From SVTX01 sp964629615 (GTDB taxonomy: Bacteria; Bacillota; Clostridia; Oscillospirales; CAG-272), in contig CAZVUD010000003.1 of NCBI GenBank assembly GCA_964629615.1, forward strand, positions 1 through 63,539: a stretch of 63,539 nt of DNA, read 5' to 3'. The notes below the pieces were generated by a model. That model ran no database searches. It saw only the letters and a list, made by a program, of their open reading frames with translations, and was not told where the DNA came from. Below, one piece after another: positions 51,920 through 61,015 of the stretch (its first letter is position 1; the number at the start of each line of letters is the position of its first letter). A program made the translations under genes and the position numbers.

Positions 51920-51936
51920 AATACGACCTCCTTATA

Positions 51937-52269
51937 TCAGCCCACACTGCGCAAAAGGAGCGTTATCTCTTCTTTGAGAGCAGGGGAGAGATTCTCTCTT
52001 TCGCATATCTCAAGCGCGCACCTTGCGTGCTTTTGCGCCTCGCCGAATTTGCGTGCAAGTCCGAGCTTTTCTTCATAAAAGGTAAGCTCATCCTCCGCCT
52101 TTTTGATAATATCTCTGACTCCTTGGCGTGATATACCCATTTCCTCGGCTATCTCGGAAAGTGACATATCATTATTATAATAGAGATCAAGAGCATCTTT
52201 TTTTCTCTCGGTCAAAACATCACCGTAAAAATCAAGGAGATATCCAATATTCAAATTTTTCTCAAACAT
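51937..52269 (-). CDS. ylxM: YlxM-family SRP-associated HTH protein
   Basis: The product has 110 residues. The sigma-70 region 4-like HTH is YGDVLTERKKDALDLYYNNDMSLSEIAEEMGISRQGVRDIIKKAEDEL. In Gram-positive bacteria YlxM joins the SRP and modulates Ffh-FtsY GTPase. It lies directly upstream of ffh, as usual, and is the first gene of the operon. Confidence 0.95.
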   Translation of the reverse strand: MFEKNLNIGYLLDFYGDVLTERKKDALDLYYNNDMSLSEIAEEMGISRQGVRDIIKKAEDELTFYEEKLGLARKFGEAQKHARCALEICERENLSPALKEEITLLLRSVG

Positions 52270-52334
52270 AATACCTACCTCAAATCAACCGTTTTACGGA
52301 TCGCTCATGCGGTGTAAAGCAAAATACTTTACAG

Positions 52335-52363
52335 ATTATATCATGTATTTGTCATCTTGTCAA
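52335..52363 (-). promoter_or_regulatory. Promoter of ylxM-ffh-rpsP-khpA
   Basis: On the minus strand: TTGACA (52363-52358), 17-nt spacer, TATAAT (52340-52335). The 325-nt gap 52270-52594 holds this promoter, the one at 52522-52550 and AT-rich sequence with nothing else I can name. Confidence 0.88.
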
Positions 52364-52521
52364 TAGTTTTTTGAAATTTTTTTCAAACATTTCATTATAT
52401 ATTAAAGAGGGAGAGCATTGCCAATACCTATCATATACATCGCATATTCTGAATTTATGCATAAATATTCGTATAATCGCAAGAATTATTCAATTTTTTT
52501 GAAAAATATTCAAAAAAGGGG

Positions 52522-52550
52522 TTGACAAATGCATAAAACCATGCTATAAT
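52522..52550 (+). promoter_or_regulatory. Promoter of the amino-acid ABC transporter
   Basis: Consensus TTGACA (52522-52527), 17-nt spacer, consensus TATAAT (52545-52550). Confidence 0.9.
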
Positions 52551-52594
52551 ATGCACATAACAAGCAAACACATCAAAAAAGAAAGGCAAAAATC

Positions 52595-53464
52595 ATGAAA
52601 AAGATCATTTCACTTTCAATCGCAGCGATCATGCTGTTTACGGCTCTTGCTGCCTTCACATCATGCAACAAAAAAGACGACGAACTCGTAGCTATCCCTG
52701 CTACAGACCTTATTGAAGAGGATTTCGGTATAGCAGTTAAGAAGGGCAACACCGAGCTTCTCGGAATGATAAACGCAGTTATCAGCGAATGGCTTGCTAA
52801 CGGCACCATGGATAAGTATATTGAATACTACGATGCAGTATCCAAAAATGAGAATCCCGATGCAGGCGATCTCAAGACATCATGGGATTTCGGAAGCGCA
52901 ACAGAAACCATTACGGTATACACAGAGAGCGGCTTTGCTCCTTATGAGTTTGTATCCGATGGTAAGGTCATCGGCGTTGACATTGCTCTTATGAGTGAGG
53001 TAGCGGTTAAGAACAATATGAAGATCGAAGTAAAGGATGTTGCATTCGATACCATAACCACTTGTGTTAAGTCCGCTGACGGTCACGCAGTTGGTGCGGC
53101 AGGCATGTCTATCACTCCCGAGCGTAAAGAAGAAGTAGATTTCACTGATGTATACGCAAGCTCAACGATAGTAGTCGTTTCCGCTTCGGGTAAGGCTTAC
53201 ACCAGCGTAGCTGATCTCTCAGGTCTCAAGGTAGGCGTTCAGGAGGGAACAGTAGCCGATCTCATAATCACAGATGCTTCAACCAGCAAGGGTTATACCG
53301 TTGACGAGGAAGCAGGCAAGATCATTAAGATAAATGAAAAGACAGAGGTCAAGCAGTATAAGCAGTATGCACTCGCACTTCAGGATCTTAAATCCGGAAG
53401 AATAGATGCAATACTTATGGATAAGCTTCCCGCTATCGCAATGATCGAAGCTTCAAAGGGCTGA
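52595..53464 (+). CDS. Amino-acid ABC transporter binding lipoprotein, apparently circularly permuted
   Basis: The product has 289 residues. The signal peptide ends in the lipobox FTSC (Cys24). The order of the SBP_bac_3 fold is rotated. Residues about 29-82 (ELVAIPATDLIEEDFGIAVKKGNTELLGMINAVISEWLANGTMDKYIEYY) match what is normally the C-terminus. Residues about 105-289 then match the normal N-terminal start (ITVYTESGFAPYEFVSDGKVIGVDIALM), AAGMSITPERKEEVDFTDVY, and the hinge and second lobe, ending at IDAILMDKLPAIAMIEASKG, where ordinary members continue into the missing C-terminus. A linker of about 20 residues joins the old ends. GAAAGG precedes the ATG. It is the only binding protein of a three-gene polar amino-acid importer. 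The ligand cannot be told. Confidence 0.88.
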   Translation: MKKIISLSIAAIMLFTALAAFTSCNKKDDELVAIPATDLIEEDFGIAVKKGNTELLGMINAVISEWLANGTMDKYIEYYDAVSKNENPDAGDLKTSWDFGSATETITVYTESGFAPYEFVSDGKVIGVDIALMSEVAVKNNMKIEVKDVAFDTITTCVKSADGHAVGAAGMSITPERKEEVDFTDVYASSTIVVVSASGKAYTSVADLSGLKVGVQEGTVADLIITDASTSKGYTVDEEAGKIIKINEKTEVKQYKQYALALQDLKSGRIDAILMDKLPAIAMIEASKG

Positions 53465-53483
53465 TAAAATATTATTATTAAAT

Positions 53484-53507
53484 GGTGAGCGGAATTTTCC
53501 GCTCACC
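53484..53507 (+). terminator. Intra-operon hairpin between binding protein and permease genes
   Basis: GGTGAGCGGAA (53484-53494) and TTCCGCTCACC (53497-53507) form a tight stem without T-run. Such hairpins commonly raise the ratio of binding protein to permease by partial termination or 3'-end protection. Confidence 0.65.
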
Positions 53508-53521
53508 GTAAAGGACTTTAT

Positions 53522-54232
53522 ATGGAATTTTTAAACGATATATGGAAGAGCTTTGAGAAATCCTTTCTGATCGAAGACAGATGGAAGCTGTATCTTGAAG
53601 GCTTGAAAAATACACTTGTCATCGCATTTATTGCCGCACTTATCGGTATAGCCATAGGTGTCGTGCTTGCAATGACGAATTACATAAACAAAAAAACAGG
53701 AAAATTAAAAATATTTACCGCAATAGCCAACGTATACATTACCGTGATCCGAGGAACACCTGTGGTCCTTCAGCTTATGATAATGTATTTTGTTGTGTTC
53801 GTGTCATGGGACAACGGAATAATGATAGGCGCTATAACCTTCGGTCTTAATTCGGGTGCTTATGTTGCTGAGGTCGCAAGAGCGGGATTTGAGGCTGTTG
53901 ATGACGGTCAGAGAGAAGCGGGACGCGCGCTCGGACTTTCAACATGGCAGACCATGCGCCTTATAATCATACCTCAGGCACTGAGAAATTGCCTACCTCC
54001 GCTGTTCAATGAATTTATAACACTTATCAAGGAAACAGCGGTTGTCGGATATGTGGGCATTTATGACCTTGGTAAGATACCCGGACTTATACAGTCCAGA
54101 ACATTTGACTATCTGTTCCCGTTGCTCATCGCCGCAGTGATGTATCTTGCAGTCGTGCTCGTGCTTACGAAAATATTGCACATACTTGAAAGCAAGCTCT
54201 CACGCGGTGTGCGCGGTTCATCCGGAAAATAA
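53522..54232 (+). CDS. Amino-acid ABC transporter permease (HisM/GlnP type)
   Basis: The product has 236 residues with about five membrane helices. YLEGLKNTLVIAFIAALIGIAIGVVLA opens the family domain; YITVIRGTPVVLQLMIMYF is the periplasmic-side signature; the EAA loop that contacts the ATPase is EAGRALGLSTWQTMRLIIIPQALR. A single permease gene implies a homodimer. Its ribosome site overlaps the hairpin region (AAAGGA at 53510-53515). Confidence 0.94.
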   Translation: MEFLNDIWKSFEKSFLIEDRWKLYLEGLKNTLVIAFIAALIGIAIGVVLAMTNYINKKTGKLKIFTAIANVYITVIRGTPVVLQLMIMYFVVFVSWDNGIMIGAITFGLNSGAYVAEVARAGFEAVDDGQREAGRALGLSTWQTMRLIIIPQALRNCLPPLFNEFITLIKETAVVGYVGIYDLGKIPGLIQSRTFDYLFPLLIAAVMYLAVVLVLTKILHILESKLSRGVRGSSGK

Positions 54233-54248
54233 TTTTGGAGGATATGCT

Positions 54249-55040
54249 ATGAATAACGAAAATAATAATACATGCACACCTCTCATCTCGGTCAGAGATC
54301 TCAAAAAGAGCTTTGACGGCATCAGCGTGCTGAACGGTATATCCACAGATATATATCAGGGTGAAAAGGTAGTAATTATAGGTCCGTCGGGCGGCGGAAA
54401 AAGTACTTTTCTCAACTGCCTCAACTGCTTGCAGGATCCCGACGGCGGCACGATAACCTTTGAGGGCGTTGAAATATCCGACCCGAAGGTCGATATCAAT
54501 ATACACAGACAGAAGATGGGCATGGTGTTCCAGCAGTTCAATCTTTTCAATAACCTGAACGTGCTTGACAACATTACACTTGCACCCGATACCATCATGT
54601 GCAAAAGAGCCAAGAAGAACGGCAAGACCAAATCCGCCGTGCGCACAGAAAACAAAGAAAGAGCCATGGCTCTGCTTGAAAGGATCGGTCTTGCAGACAA
54701 AGCACACGTGCATCCCTCGACTCTCTCGGGCGGTCAGAAGCAGAGGATCGCAATAGTGCGTGCACTTGCAATGAACCCTGATGTCATGCTTTTTGACGAG
54801 CCCACGAGTGCCCTTGACCCTGAAATGGTCGGCGAGGTGCTTGACGTAATGAAGCAGCTTGCCCGTGAGGGAATGACTATGGTGTGCGTTACGCATGAAA
54901 TGGGCTTTGCACGCGAGGTCGCTGACCGAGTGCTATTTATTGCCGACGGCGTTATCGCAGAGGAGGGAACACCCGAGCAGATATTCGACCACCCGCAAAC
55001 TCCGCGTCTCCGTCAGTTCCTCGGAAGCATACTCAAATAA
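54249..55040 (+). CDS. Amino-acid ABC transporter ATPase (GlnQ type)
   Basis: The product has 263 residues from the ATG at 54249, after GGAGG; a longer frame upstream lies in the permease gene. Walker A GPSGGGKSTFL, Q-loop VFQQFNLF, signature LSGGQKQRIA, Walker B VMLFDEPTSALDP and switch His CVTHEM are all intact. An insertion (CKRAKKNGKTKSAVRTENKERA) near residue 120 replaces the short loop usual in GlnQ. Confidence 0.95.
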   Translation: MNNENNNTCTPLISVRDLKKSFDGISVLNGISTDIYQGEKVVIIGPSGGGKSTFLNCLNCLQDPDGGTITFEGVEISDPKVDINIHRQKMGMVFQQFNLFNNLNVLDNITLAPDTIMCKRAKKNGKTKSAVRTENKERAMALLERIGLADKAHVHPSTLSGGQKQRIAIVRALAMNPDVMLFDEPTSALDPEMVGEVLDVMKQLAREGMTMVCVTHEMGFAREVADRVLFIADGVIAEEGTPEQIFDHPQTPRLRQFLGSILK

Positions 55041-55061
55041 ATATAAAATCTGCCCATATTT

Positions 55062-55097
55062 ACGGGAGCCTTATATCATTTTGGCTCCCGTTTTTTT
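55062..55097 (+). terminator. Terminator of the ABC transporter operon
   Basis: Stem ACGGGAGCC (55062-55070) with GGCTCCCGT (55083-55091), then six T. Confidence 0.88.
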
Positions 55098-55166
55098 ATT
55101 GTTCTGCAAAATGTTTCAAAATTGTTTCACCACTGCAAAAATGCCGTAAATTAAGTGCTTTTTCTG

Positions 55167-55195
55167 TTGACTTTTATAACCTGTAATGTTATAAT
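55167..55195 (+). promoter_or_regulatory. Promoter of the Dlt-like operon
   Basis: TTGACT (55167-55172), 17-nt spacer, consensus TATAAT (55190-55195), 43 nt before the first start codon. Confidence 0.82.
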
Positions 55196-55238
55196 TATAT
55201 GTGTACTAAATTTTGCGGTAGCGCGGAAGGTGTTTTGA

Positions 55239-56558
55239 ATGACAGATCTGAGATCACTTAGAAATAAACGTATAAATATACTTAAAGCGGTGATATTTGC
55301 ACTTATGATACTCATAGCTGCAGATATTGCTCTTATAACCATATTCAGCATATCCGGAAAGACTATCCGAATAGAAGCCGGCGACAGGATCGACCTTGCC
55401 GATGTGTTCAAGGACGCAGATGCAGAATTTGATGCCGATTTTGATACAGACATGCTCGATCATCCCGGTACATACAAAACATATGTATATGTCGGATCAA
55501 AGAAAAAGCAGCTTAAGATCGTGGTCACAGATACAAAGGCTCCCGAGATCACACTGCATGAAAAGGTGTGTATATCATCGCTTGACTTCGCACTCACTCC
55601 CGAGCATCTTGTAAAGTCCGGATACGATCCCGACGGATACAGCGGTCATTTCATAACCAATATGAATTTTGAATTCCGTATGGGAAGCTCATATGCTGTG
55701 AAAGTGTATTATACAGACCCGTCAGGTAACAGGACCGAGGATATGCAGGCGGTGATATCATTTATCAAAGATACCGAAGCCCCCGTCATTGAGATAAACG
55801 GCGATATCAGCTTTGCCACGGATGACGCGATATCCTATAAGCAGTTTATAAAGGTAAGTGATAACTGTATCGGTGATATAGCTCTTGAGGTAGACGACAG
55901 CAAGGTGGATTATAAGACTATCGGAGAATATGAGATAACCGTAAATGCCACCGATCTTGCAAACAATACATCCACTCTTACCGCAAAGGTAAGCATCACC
56001 GCAGGTAAGAGCTATGATCCGTCGCTTGAAAAGCTGAATAAGAAGCTGTCAGAGCTCATGCCCTCCATTATAAACGGTGATATGACGAGCGAGCAGAAAT
56101 GCCGTCAGATATATAATTACGTGCAAAAGAACATAACATATGCAAGCACATCCAAGAGCGACGATTATGTAGATGTCGCGTACGACGCGCTTTTCGTGTC
56201 AAAGGAAGGCGACTGCTTTGCGTTCTTTGCCGCGGCGAAAGCAATGCTGAATTATCTTGAGATCGAAAACATGGATATCGAACGCTCGGACGACGGCATA
56301 GACGGCACTCATTTTTGGAATTACGTAAATATCGGAACAAAGGAATCTCCGAGATGGTATCATTTCGATTGCACGCGCCTTAATGCAAAGTATAACGAAT
56401 CAGGATGTCTTTTGACTCTTGCACAGGTCGAAGCATACGATAAGTGGAGATATGAGTCCGATCATGTTTATTTCAGGCAATACGATAGATCAAAATATCC
56501 AAAGACATCAACGGAAATAATAACCGAAACACCGAATATTAAGGACTATATGAAATAA
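55239..56558 (+). CDS. Membrane-anchored transglutaminase-like protein with Ig-like domains
   Basis: The product has 439 residues. One N-terminal membrane helix (about 15-38) leaves the rest outside. Two bacterial Ig-like/DUF5011-type modules follow, each marked by a 'D(T)xAPxI' start (TDTKAPEITL near 100, DTEAPVIEI near 180) and YxITVNATDLANNTST. The transglutaminase/protease core has Cys326 (SKEGDCFAFFAAAKAML), His358 (DGTHFWNYV) and Asp377 (WYHFDCTR), a complete triad. The stop overlaps the ligase start (TAATG), so it is translationally coupled to the Dlt-like genes. In bacteria the fold can act as transglutaminase, peptidase or amidase. Role inferred to be at the cell surface. Confidence 0.88.
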   Translation: MTDLRSLRNKRINILKAVIFALMILIAADIALITIFSISGKTIRIEAGDRIDLADVFKDADAEFDADFDTDMLDHPGTYKTYVYVGSKKKQLKIVVTDTKAPEITLHEKVCISSLDFALTPEHLVKSGYDPDGYSGHFITNMNFEFRMGSSYAVKVYYTDPSGNRTEDMQAVISFIKDTEAPVIEINGDISFATDDAISYKQFIKVSDNCIGDIALEVDDSKVDYKTIGEYEITVNATDLANNTSTLTAKVSITAGKSYDPSLEKLNKKLSELMPSIINGDMTSEQKCRQIYNYVQKNITYASTSKSDDYVDVAYDALFVSKEGDCFAFFAAAKAMLNYLEIENMDIERSDDGIDGTHFWNYVNIGTKESPRWYHFDCTRLNAKYNESGCLLTLAQVEAYDKWRYESDHVYFRQYDRSKYPKTSTEIITETPNIKDYMK

Positions 56559-58087
56559 TGTATTACACTAATATTTTACAATATCTTGAGGATACGGTAA
56601 AAAAGTATCCGCAAAAGATCGCATTTTCAAACGAGTCTGAAAATAAAAGCTTCAAGGAGCTTTATGACGAATCAAGATCTGTTGCAACTTTCCTTGCAAG
56701 TCACGCACATTACAAAGAGCCTGTCGTTGTGCTTATGGACAAGCACCCAAACACCATGGCGGCTTTTTTCGGAATAATATACGCAGGCTGTTTTTATGTT
56801 GCGATAGATCCCGATATGCCGAAGATGCGAGTACAGCTCATACTTGAAAGCCTGTCGCCAAAAGCCGTTATATATGATGAAAAGAACGAAAGGGCGGCAA
56901 ATGCTCTCCCGAGCTCACTTGAAAAATACAGCTTTCGCGATATATGCAGCTGTGTGACCGACATACAAAAGCTTGATGAGATAAGGCGCGCCCAGATAGA
57001 TACAGATCCTATATACACCGTATTCACATCAGGCTCCACGGGTATTCCGAAGGGCGTTTGTGCATGTCACAGATCTCTTATAGATTACACGGAAACTCTC
57101 TGTGAGGCCGTGGGATTTGACAGTGATACGGTATTCGGCAATCAGACGCCGCTGTACTTTGACGCTCCCATGAAAGAGATAATGCCAACGCTGAAGTTCG
57201 GAGCTACTACATACTTTATTCCAAAGCAGTTATTTATGTTTCCGACGCGTCTGTGCGATTATTTAAATGAGCATAATATCAATACCGTATGCTGGGTAGT
57301 ATCTGCGCTTACGATGATATCATCTCTCGGCGCATTGAAGACAAACCCACCTTTAAGCCTTAGGCTCGTCTGCTTTGGCAGTGAGGTCTTTCCGATAAAT
57401 CAGTATAAGCTTTGGAGAGAATGCCTGCCGAACGCCGAATTTTTCAATCTCTACGGCCCTACCGAGGCTACGGGAATGTCCTGCTATTGGAAAGCCGACA
57501 GAGAGTTGTCTGATGGCGAAGCCATACCGATAGGACGCCCGTTCCGCAACACACAGGTATTATTGCTTGATGAAAACGGAAGAGAAGTGCCACTTGGAGA
57601 TGTCGGTGAGATAGTGCTCCGCGGAACATGCGTAACTCTCGGATATTACAATAATCCCGATAAGACCAATGAGGCATTCGTCCAGAATCCTCTGAACTCT
57701 GCATATCCAGAGCTTGTATATAAAACGGGCGATCTTGCGCGCTACAATACGCACGGTGAGCTCGTGTTCGTCTCAAGAAAAGACTCGCAGATAAAGCATA
57801 TGGGGCATCGCATAGAGCTTGGCGAGATCGAGAGCGCTGTAACATCAGATCCGCTCGTACGTCAGGGATGCTGCGTATATAACAAAATCGCAAAAAAGAT
57901 ATTCGTATTCTATACGGGAGATACAGCGCCTAAGGAGCTGCTTGCATATCTCAAGGATATGCTACCGAGATATATGCTTCCCGCAGTGTGCGAAAAGCTG
58001 GATGTCATGCCTCTCACCGCCAACGGAAAGCTTGACCGCAAGGCGATGCAGGCAAGAGCAGAAGAATATTTTGCAGATCAGAATTAA
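56558..58087 (+). CDS. DltA-like amino-acid adenylating ligase
   Basis: The product has 509 residues of the ANL superfamily: VFTSGSTGIPKGVCACHRSL, NLYGPTEATGMSCYW, VYKTGDLARYNTHGELVFVSRKDSQIKHMGHRIELGEIE and the C-terminal catalytic Lys in TANGKLDRKAM. The length and single-module form match DltA, which loads D-alanine on its carrier. The residues that would set amino-acid choice cannot be checked by eye, so the substrate is open. It lies 26 nt before the carrier gene. Confidence 0.88.
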   Translation: MYYTNILQYLEDTVKKYPQKIAFSNESENKSFKELYDESRSVATFLASHAHYKEPVVVLMDKHPNTMAAFFGIIYAGCFYVAIDPDMPKMRVQLILESLSPKAVIYDEKNERAANALPSSLEKYSFRDICSCVTDIQKLDEIRRAQIDTDPIYTVFTSGSTGIPKGVCACHRSLIDYTETLCEAVGFDSDTVFGNQTPLYFDAPMKEIMPTLKFGATTYFIPKQLFMFPTRLCDYLNEHNINTVCWVVSALTMISSLGALKTNPPLSLRLVCFGSEVFPINQYKLWRECLPNAEFFNLYGPTEATGMSCYWKADRELSDGEAIPIGRPFRNTQVLLLDENGREVPLGDVGEIVLRGTCVTLGYYNNPDKTNEAFVQNPLNSAYPELVYKTGDLARYNTHGELVFVSRKDSQIKHMGHRIELGEIESAVTSDPLVRQGCCVYNKIAKKIFVFYTGDTAPKELLAYLKDMLPRYMLPAVCEKLDVMPLTANGKLDRKAMQARAEEYFADQN

Positions 58088-58113
58088 AGCCATAAGTCAT
58101 AGGAGATATAACA

Positions 58114-58341
58114 ATGGAGAAATTAATAGAAATACTCACAGAGCTTCATCCCGATACGGATTTTTACAGTGAAACGGGACTTGTTGACAACGGAATACTC
58201 GATTCGCTTGATATAGTAACACTTATAACCGAGATAAATGACAGATTTGATGTTTCCATCCCGGCTGAAGAGATAGTGCCTGAAAACTTCAATTCGGCAA
58301 ACTCTCTCTATGAGCTCATACTCAGACTTGATGAAGAATAA
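58114..58341 (+). CDS. DltC-like carrier protein
   Basis: The product has 75 residues. It is a small acyl/aminoacyl carrier: the phosphopantetheine Ser31 sits in DNGILDSLDIVTLITEINDRFDV. The helix-2 sequence is close to DltC rather than to fatty-acid ACP. Its stop overlaps the DltB-like start (TAATG). AGGAGA precedes the ATG. Confidence 0.9.
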   Translation: MEKLIEILTELHPDTDFYSETGLVDNGILDSLDIVTLITEINDRFDVSIPAEEIVPENFNSANSLYELILRLDEE

Positions 58342-59942
58342 TGTCATTCACATCATTTAAATTCCTTCTTTTTCTTGTCATAACGGTAATACTTTACTAT
58401 ATAATCCCAAAGAAGCATCAGTGGAAGGTCCTGCTTGCAGCAAGCTATATTTTCTACTTTTTCTGCGGAAAATGGTATCTGCCGTACATAATGCTCACAA
58501 CAGTGACATCTTATTTTGCCGCCGTGGCAATGAAGAAGAATCTTGAAGGCGAAAAAAAGTACATCGATGCTCACCGCGACCGGATGTCCAAGGAAGACAG
58601 AAAAGCATACAAAGCCGATGAAAAGAAAAAGCGCAGGATAATACTTATATCTGCCCTTATACTTAACTTCGGCATACTCGGCGTGCTGAAATACACGGGA
58701 TTTATGATATCAAACATTAATTCCGTCATACATATATTCTCCCCCGACACATCTCTCGGCATCCCCTCGCTCATACTTCCGCTTGGTATATCGTTTTATA
58801 CCTTTCAGACGATGGGATATCTTATCGATGTTTACAGGGAAAAGACATGTGCTGAGAGCAATATATTCAGATTTGCACTCTTCGTGTCGTTTTTTCCTCA
58901 GCTCCTTCAAGGACCGATATCGCGTCATTCCGCGCTGTCTGAACAGCTATACTGCGGTCACAGCGCAAGCTGGGACAATATCTCATCCGGAGCCTTAAGA
59001 ATAGCATACGGCTATTTCAAAAAGCTCATAATCGCAGATACGGTCATGATAGCAATAAATACCATCATCGGCGAACCTGACACATACAGGGGAGCATATG
59101 TGTTTATACTCATAATCGCATATTCGGCTCAGATATACGCGGATTTCACTGGCGGCATCGATGTTACGCTCGGTATAGCCGAAGCCCTTGGCATCAGACT
59201 TGCAGAAAACTTCGACCACCCCTTTGCCTCCGTATCCACAAAGGAATATTGGAATCGCTGGCATATAACTATGGGTTCGTGGTTTACAGACTATGTTTTC
59301 TATCCATTGTCCATCTCAAAGCCTATGCAAAAGCTTTCAAAGGTATCGCGTGCAAAGCTTGGAAATGCGATAGGAAAGCGAGTGCCCGTATATACTGCCA
59401 CAATAGCTACATGGTTTTTGACGGGACTTTGGCACGGGGCATCCTGGAATTTTATTGTATGGGGGCTTATGAACTGCCTCATCATACTCATATCCCAAGA
59501 GCTTACACCTCTCTATGCAAAATTCCATAATAAATTTCCGCGCCTTAAAGACAACAATGCTTATATCTTCTTCTGCCGCACGAGGACCTTCCTTCTCATG
59601 GGAACTGTAAGAATACTCGATTGCTACAGAGATGTGCCTGCAACATTTAAAAATGTCGGCAGCATGTTCACCATGCCCACAACATGGAAGGATATGCTTA
59701 CAGGCGGTATACTTAAGCTCGGGCTCGATATAAATGATATATTGCTCATACTATGCGCGGTAGCTGTAGTATGTATAGTCAGCAGATATCAACGAAGTGA
59801 GGGTGTATCCCTTCGCCACAGAATATCAAAAAGCCCCGCAATTACATGCGCTGTAATATGCGCACTCATTACAGTCATCGCCGTGTTCGGTGCGTACGGA
59901 CTCGGATTTGACTCATCACAATTCATATATACACAGTTTTAA
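58341..59942 (+). CDS. DltB-like MBOAT acyltransferase
   Basis: The product has 533 residues with about ten membrane segments. MBOAT landmarks: ILPLGISFYTFQTMGYLIDVYR, FFPQLLQGPI, YADFTGGIDVTLG, ENFDHPFASVSTKEYWNRWHITMGSWFTDYVFYPL and the catalytic His in TWFLTGLWHGASWNFIVWG. It is longer than classical DltB (about 400), mostly through the C-terminal part. It takes the carrier-bound group through the membrane for transfer to a surface acceptor. Confidence 0.9.
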   Translation: MSFTSFKFLLFLVITVILYYIIPKKHQWKVLLAASYIFYFFCGKWYLPYIMLTTVTSYFAAVAMKKNLEGEKKYIDAHRDRMSKEDRKAYKADEKKKRRIILISALILNFGILGVLKYTGFMISNINSVIHIFSPDTSLGIPSLILPLGISFYTFQTMGYLIDVYREKTCAESNIFRFALFVSFFPQLLQGPISRHSALSEQLYCGHSASWDNISSGALRIAYGYFKKLIIADTVMIAINTIIGEPDTYRGAYVFILIIAYSAQIYADFTGGIDVTLGIAEALGIRLAENFDHPFASVSTKEYWNRWHITMGSWFTDYVFYPLSISKPMQKLSKVSRAKLGNAIGKRVPVYTATIATWFLTGLWHGASWNFIVWGLMNCLIILISQELTPLYAKFHNKFPRLKDNNAYIFFCRTRTFLLMGTVRILDCYRDVPATFKNVGSMFTMPTTWKDMLTGGILKLGLDINDILLILCAVAVVCIVSRYQRSEGVSLRHRISKSPAITCAVICALITVIAVFGAYGLGFDSSQFIYTQF

Positions 59943-59956
59943 AGGTGAGATCATCA

Positions 59957-60991
59957 ATGCATAAAAAAATAAAGATAGCCATAAGCATATGCCTGTCCGT
60001 AATAGTCCTGTGCGCAGTGCTGTTTTTGCTGACACACCTTCTCACTCCCAAAAGCACAGATCCGAGAGAGCGAGGGCTGATAGGCGAATACTACGACGAG
60101 ATAGAGCAGGGAAATGAGCACCAGGTAATATTCATAGGCGACTGCGAGGTGTATGAATCATTCACACCACCCACGCTGTGGAATGAATACGGTATAACAT
60201 CCTATATACGCGGAAGCGCACAGCAGCTGATCTGGCAGTCATACTATCTCCTTGAAGAGACCTTCAAATATGAATCTCCGAATGTCGTTGTCTTCAACGT
60301 GCTTTCCATGAAATACGGAGAGCCGCAAAAGGAAGAATATAACCGAATGACACTTGACGGCATGAAGAATTCAAGTATAAAGCATGACGCGATCAAAGCA
60401 TCCATGATGGATGACGAATCATTGCTGTCCTATTATTTTCCGATCCTCAGATATCACTCAAGGTGGAAGGAAATCTCCGCATACGATATCACGCATATGT
60501 TTAATGAAGAAAAGGTATCACACAACGGATACCTCATGATGACCGATATAAAGCCCATGGATAGCCAGCGTGAGCCTGATGCACTGCTTGATTACACTCT
60601 GCCTTCTGTCTGCTTTGAATATCTTGACATGATGTCAGAGCTTTGCAAAGAAAACGGAGCCGAGCTCGTGCTTATAAAAGCTCCGACAAATTCATGGAAA
60701 TACTATTGGTATGACAAATGGGATGCTCAGATATGCGAATACGCAAAGAAAAATGAGCTTGCATACTATAATTTTATAGATAACGGGGACATCGGAATAG
60801 ATTGGGATCATGACACATACGACGGCGGAATGCACCTGAATGTATACGGAGCCGAAAAGCTTACGCATTATTTCGGTAGGATACTGTCAGAGTCGCACGG
60901 AGTGACATCAGAAAAGGACGATCCCGATATATCTGCCGCATGGACGGAAAAATACAACGCATATATAAATGAAAGAAACAGCACTCAATAA
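59957..60991 (+). CDS. DltD-like SGNH protein with Cys in place of the nucleophile Ser
   Basis: The product has 344 residues from the ATG at 59957, since AAAGGTGAG lies just upstream and an earlier GTG is inside that site. One N-terminal membrane helix (about 7-30). Block I reads IFIGDCEVYESF: Gly61-Asp62-Cys63, where SGNH hydrolases have GDS. The distal block YDGGMHLNVYG holds Asp289 and His293. ITSYIRGSAQQLIWQSYYLLE and VVVFNVLSMKYGE fill the blocks between. By position it completes the Dlt-like set and would transfer the acyl group to its acceptor. Cys might be a real nucleophile variant or mark loss of hydrolysis. Confidence 0.82.
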   Translation: MHKKIKIAISICLSVIVLCAVLFLLTHLLTPKSTDPRERGLIGEYYDEIEQGNEHQVIFIGDCEVYESFTPPTLWNEYGITSYIRGSAQQLIWQSYYLLEETFKYESPNVVVFNVLSMKYGEPQKEEYNRMTLDGMKNSSIKHDAIKASMMDDESLLSYYFPILRYHSRWKEISAYDITHMFNEEKVSHNGYLMMTDIKPMDSQREPDALLDYTLPSVCFEYLDMMSELCKENGAELVLIKAPTNSWKYYWYDKWDAQICEYAKKNELAYYNFIDNGDIGIDWDHDTYDGGMHLNVYGAEKLTHYFGRILSESHGVTSEKDDPDISAAWTEKYNAYINERNSTQ

Positions 60992-61015
60992 TATACCGAC
61001 ATATGGAGGAAACTC

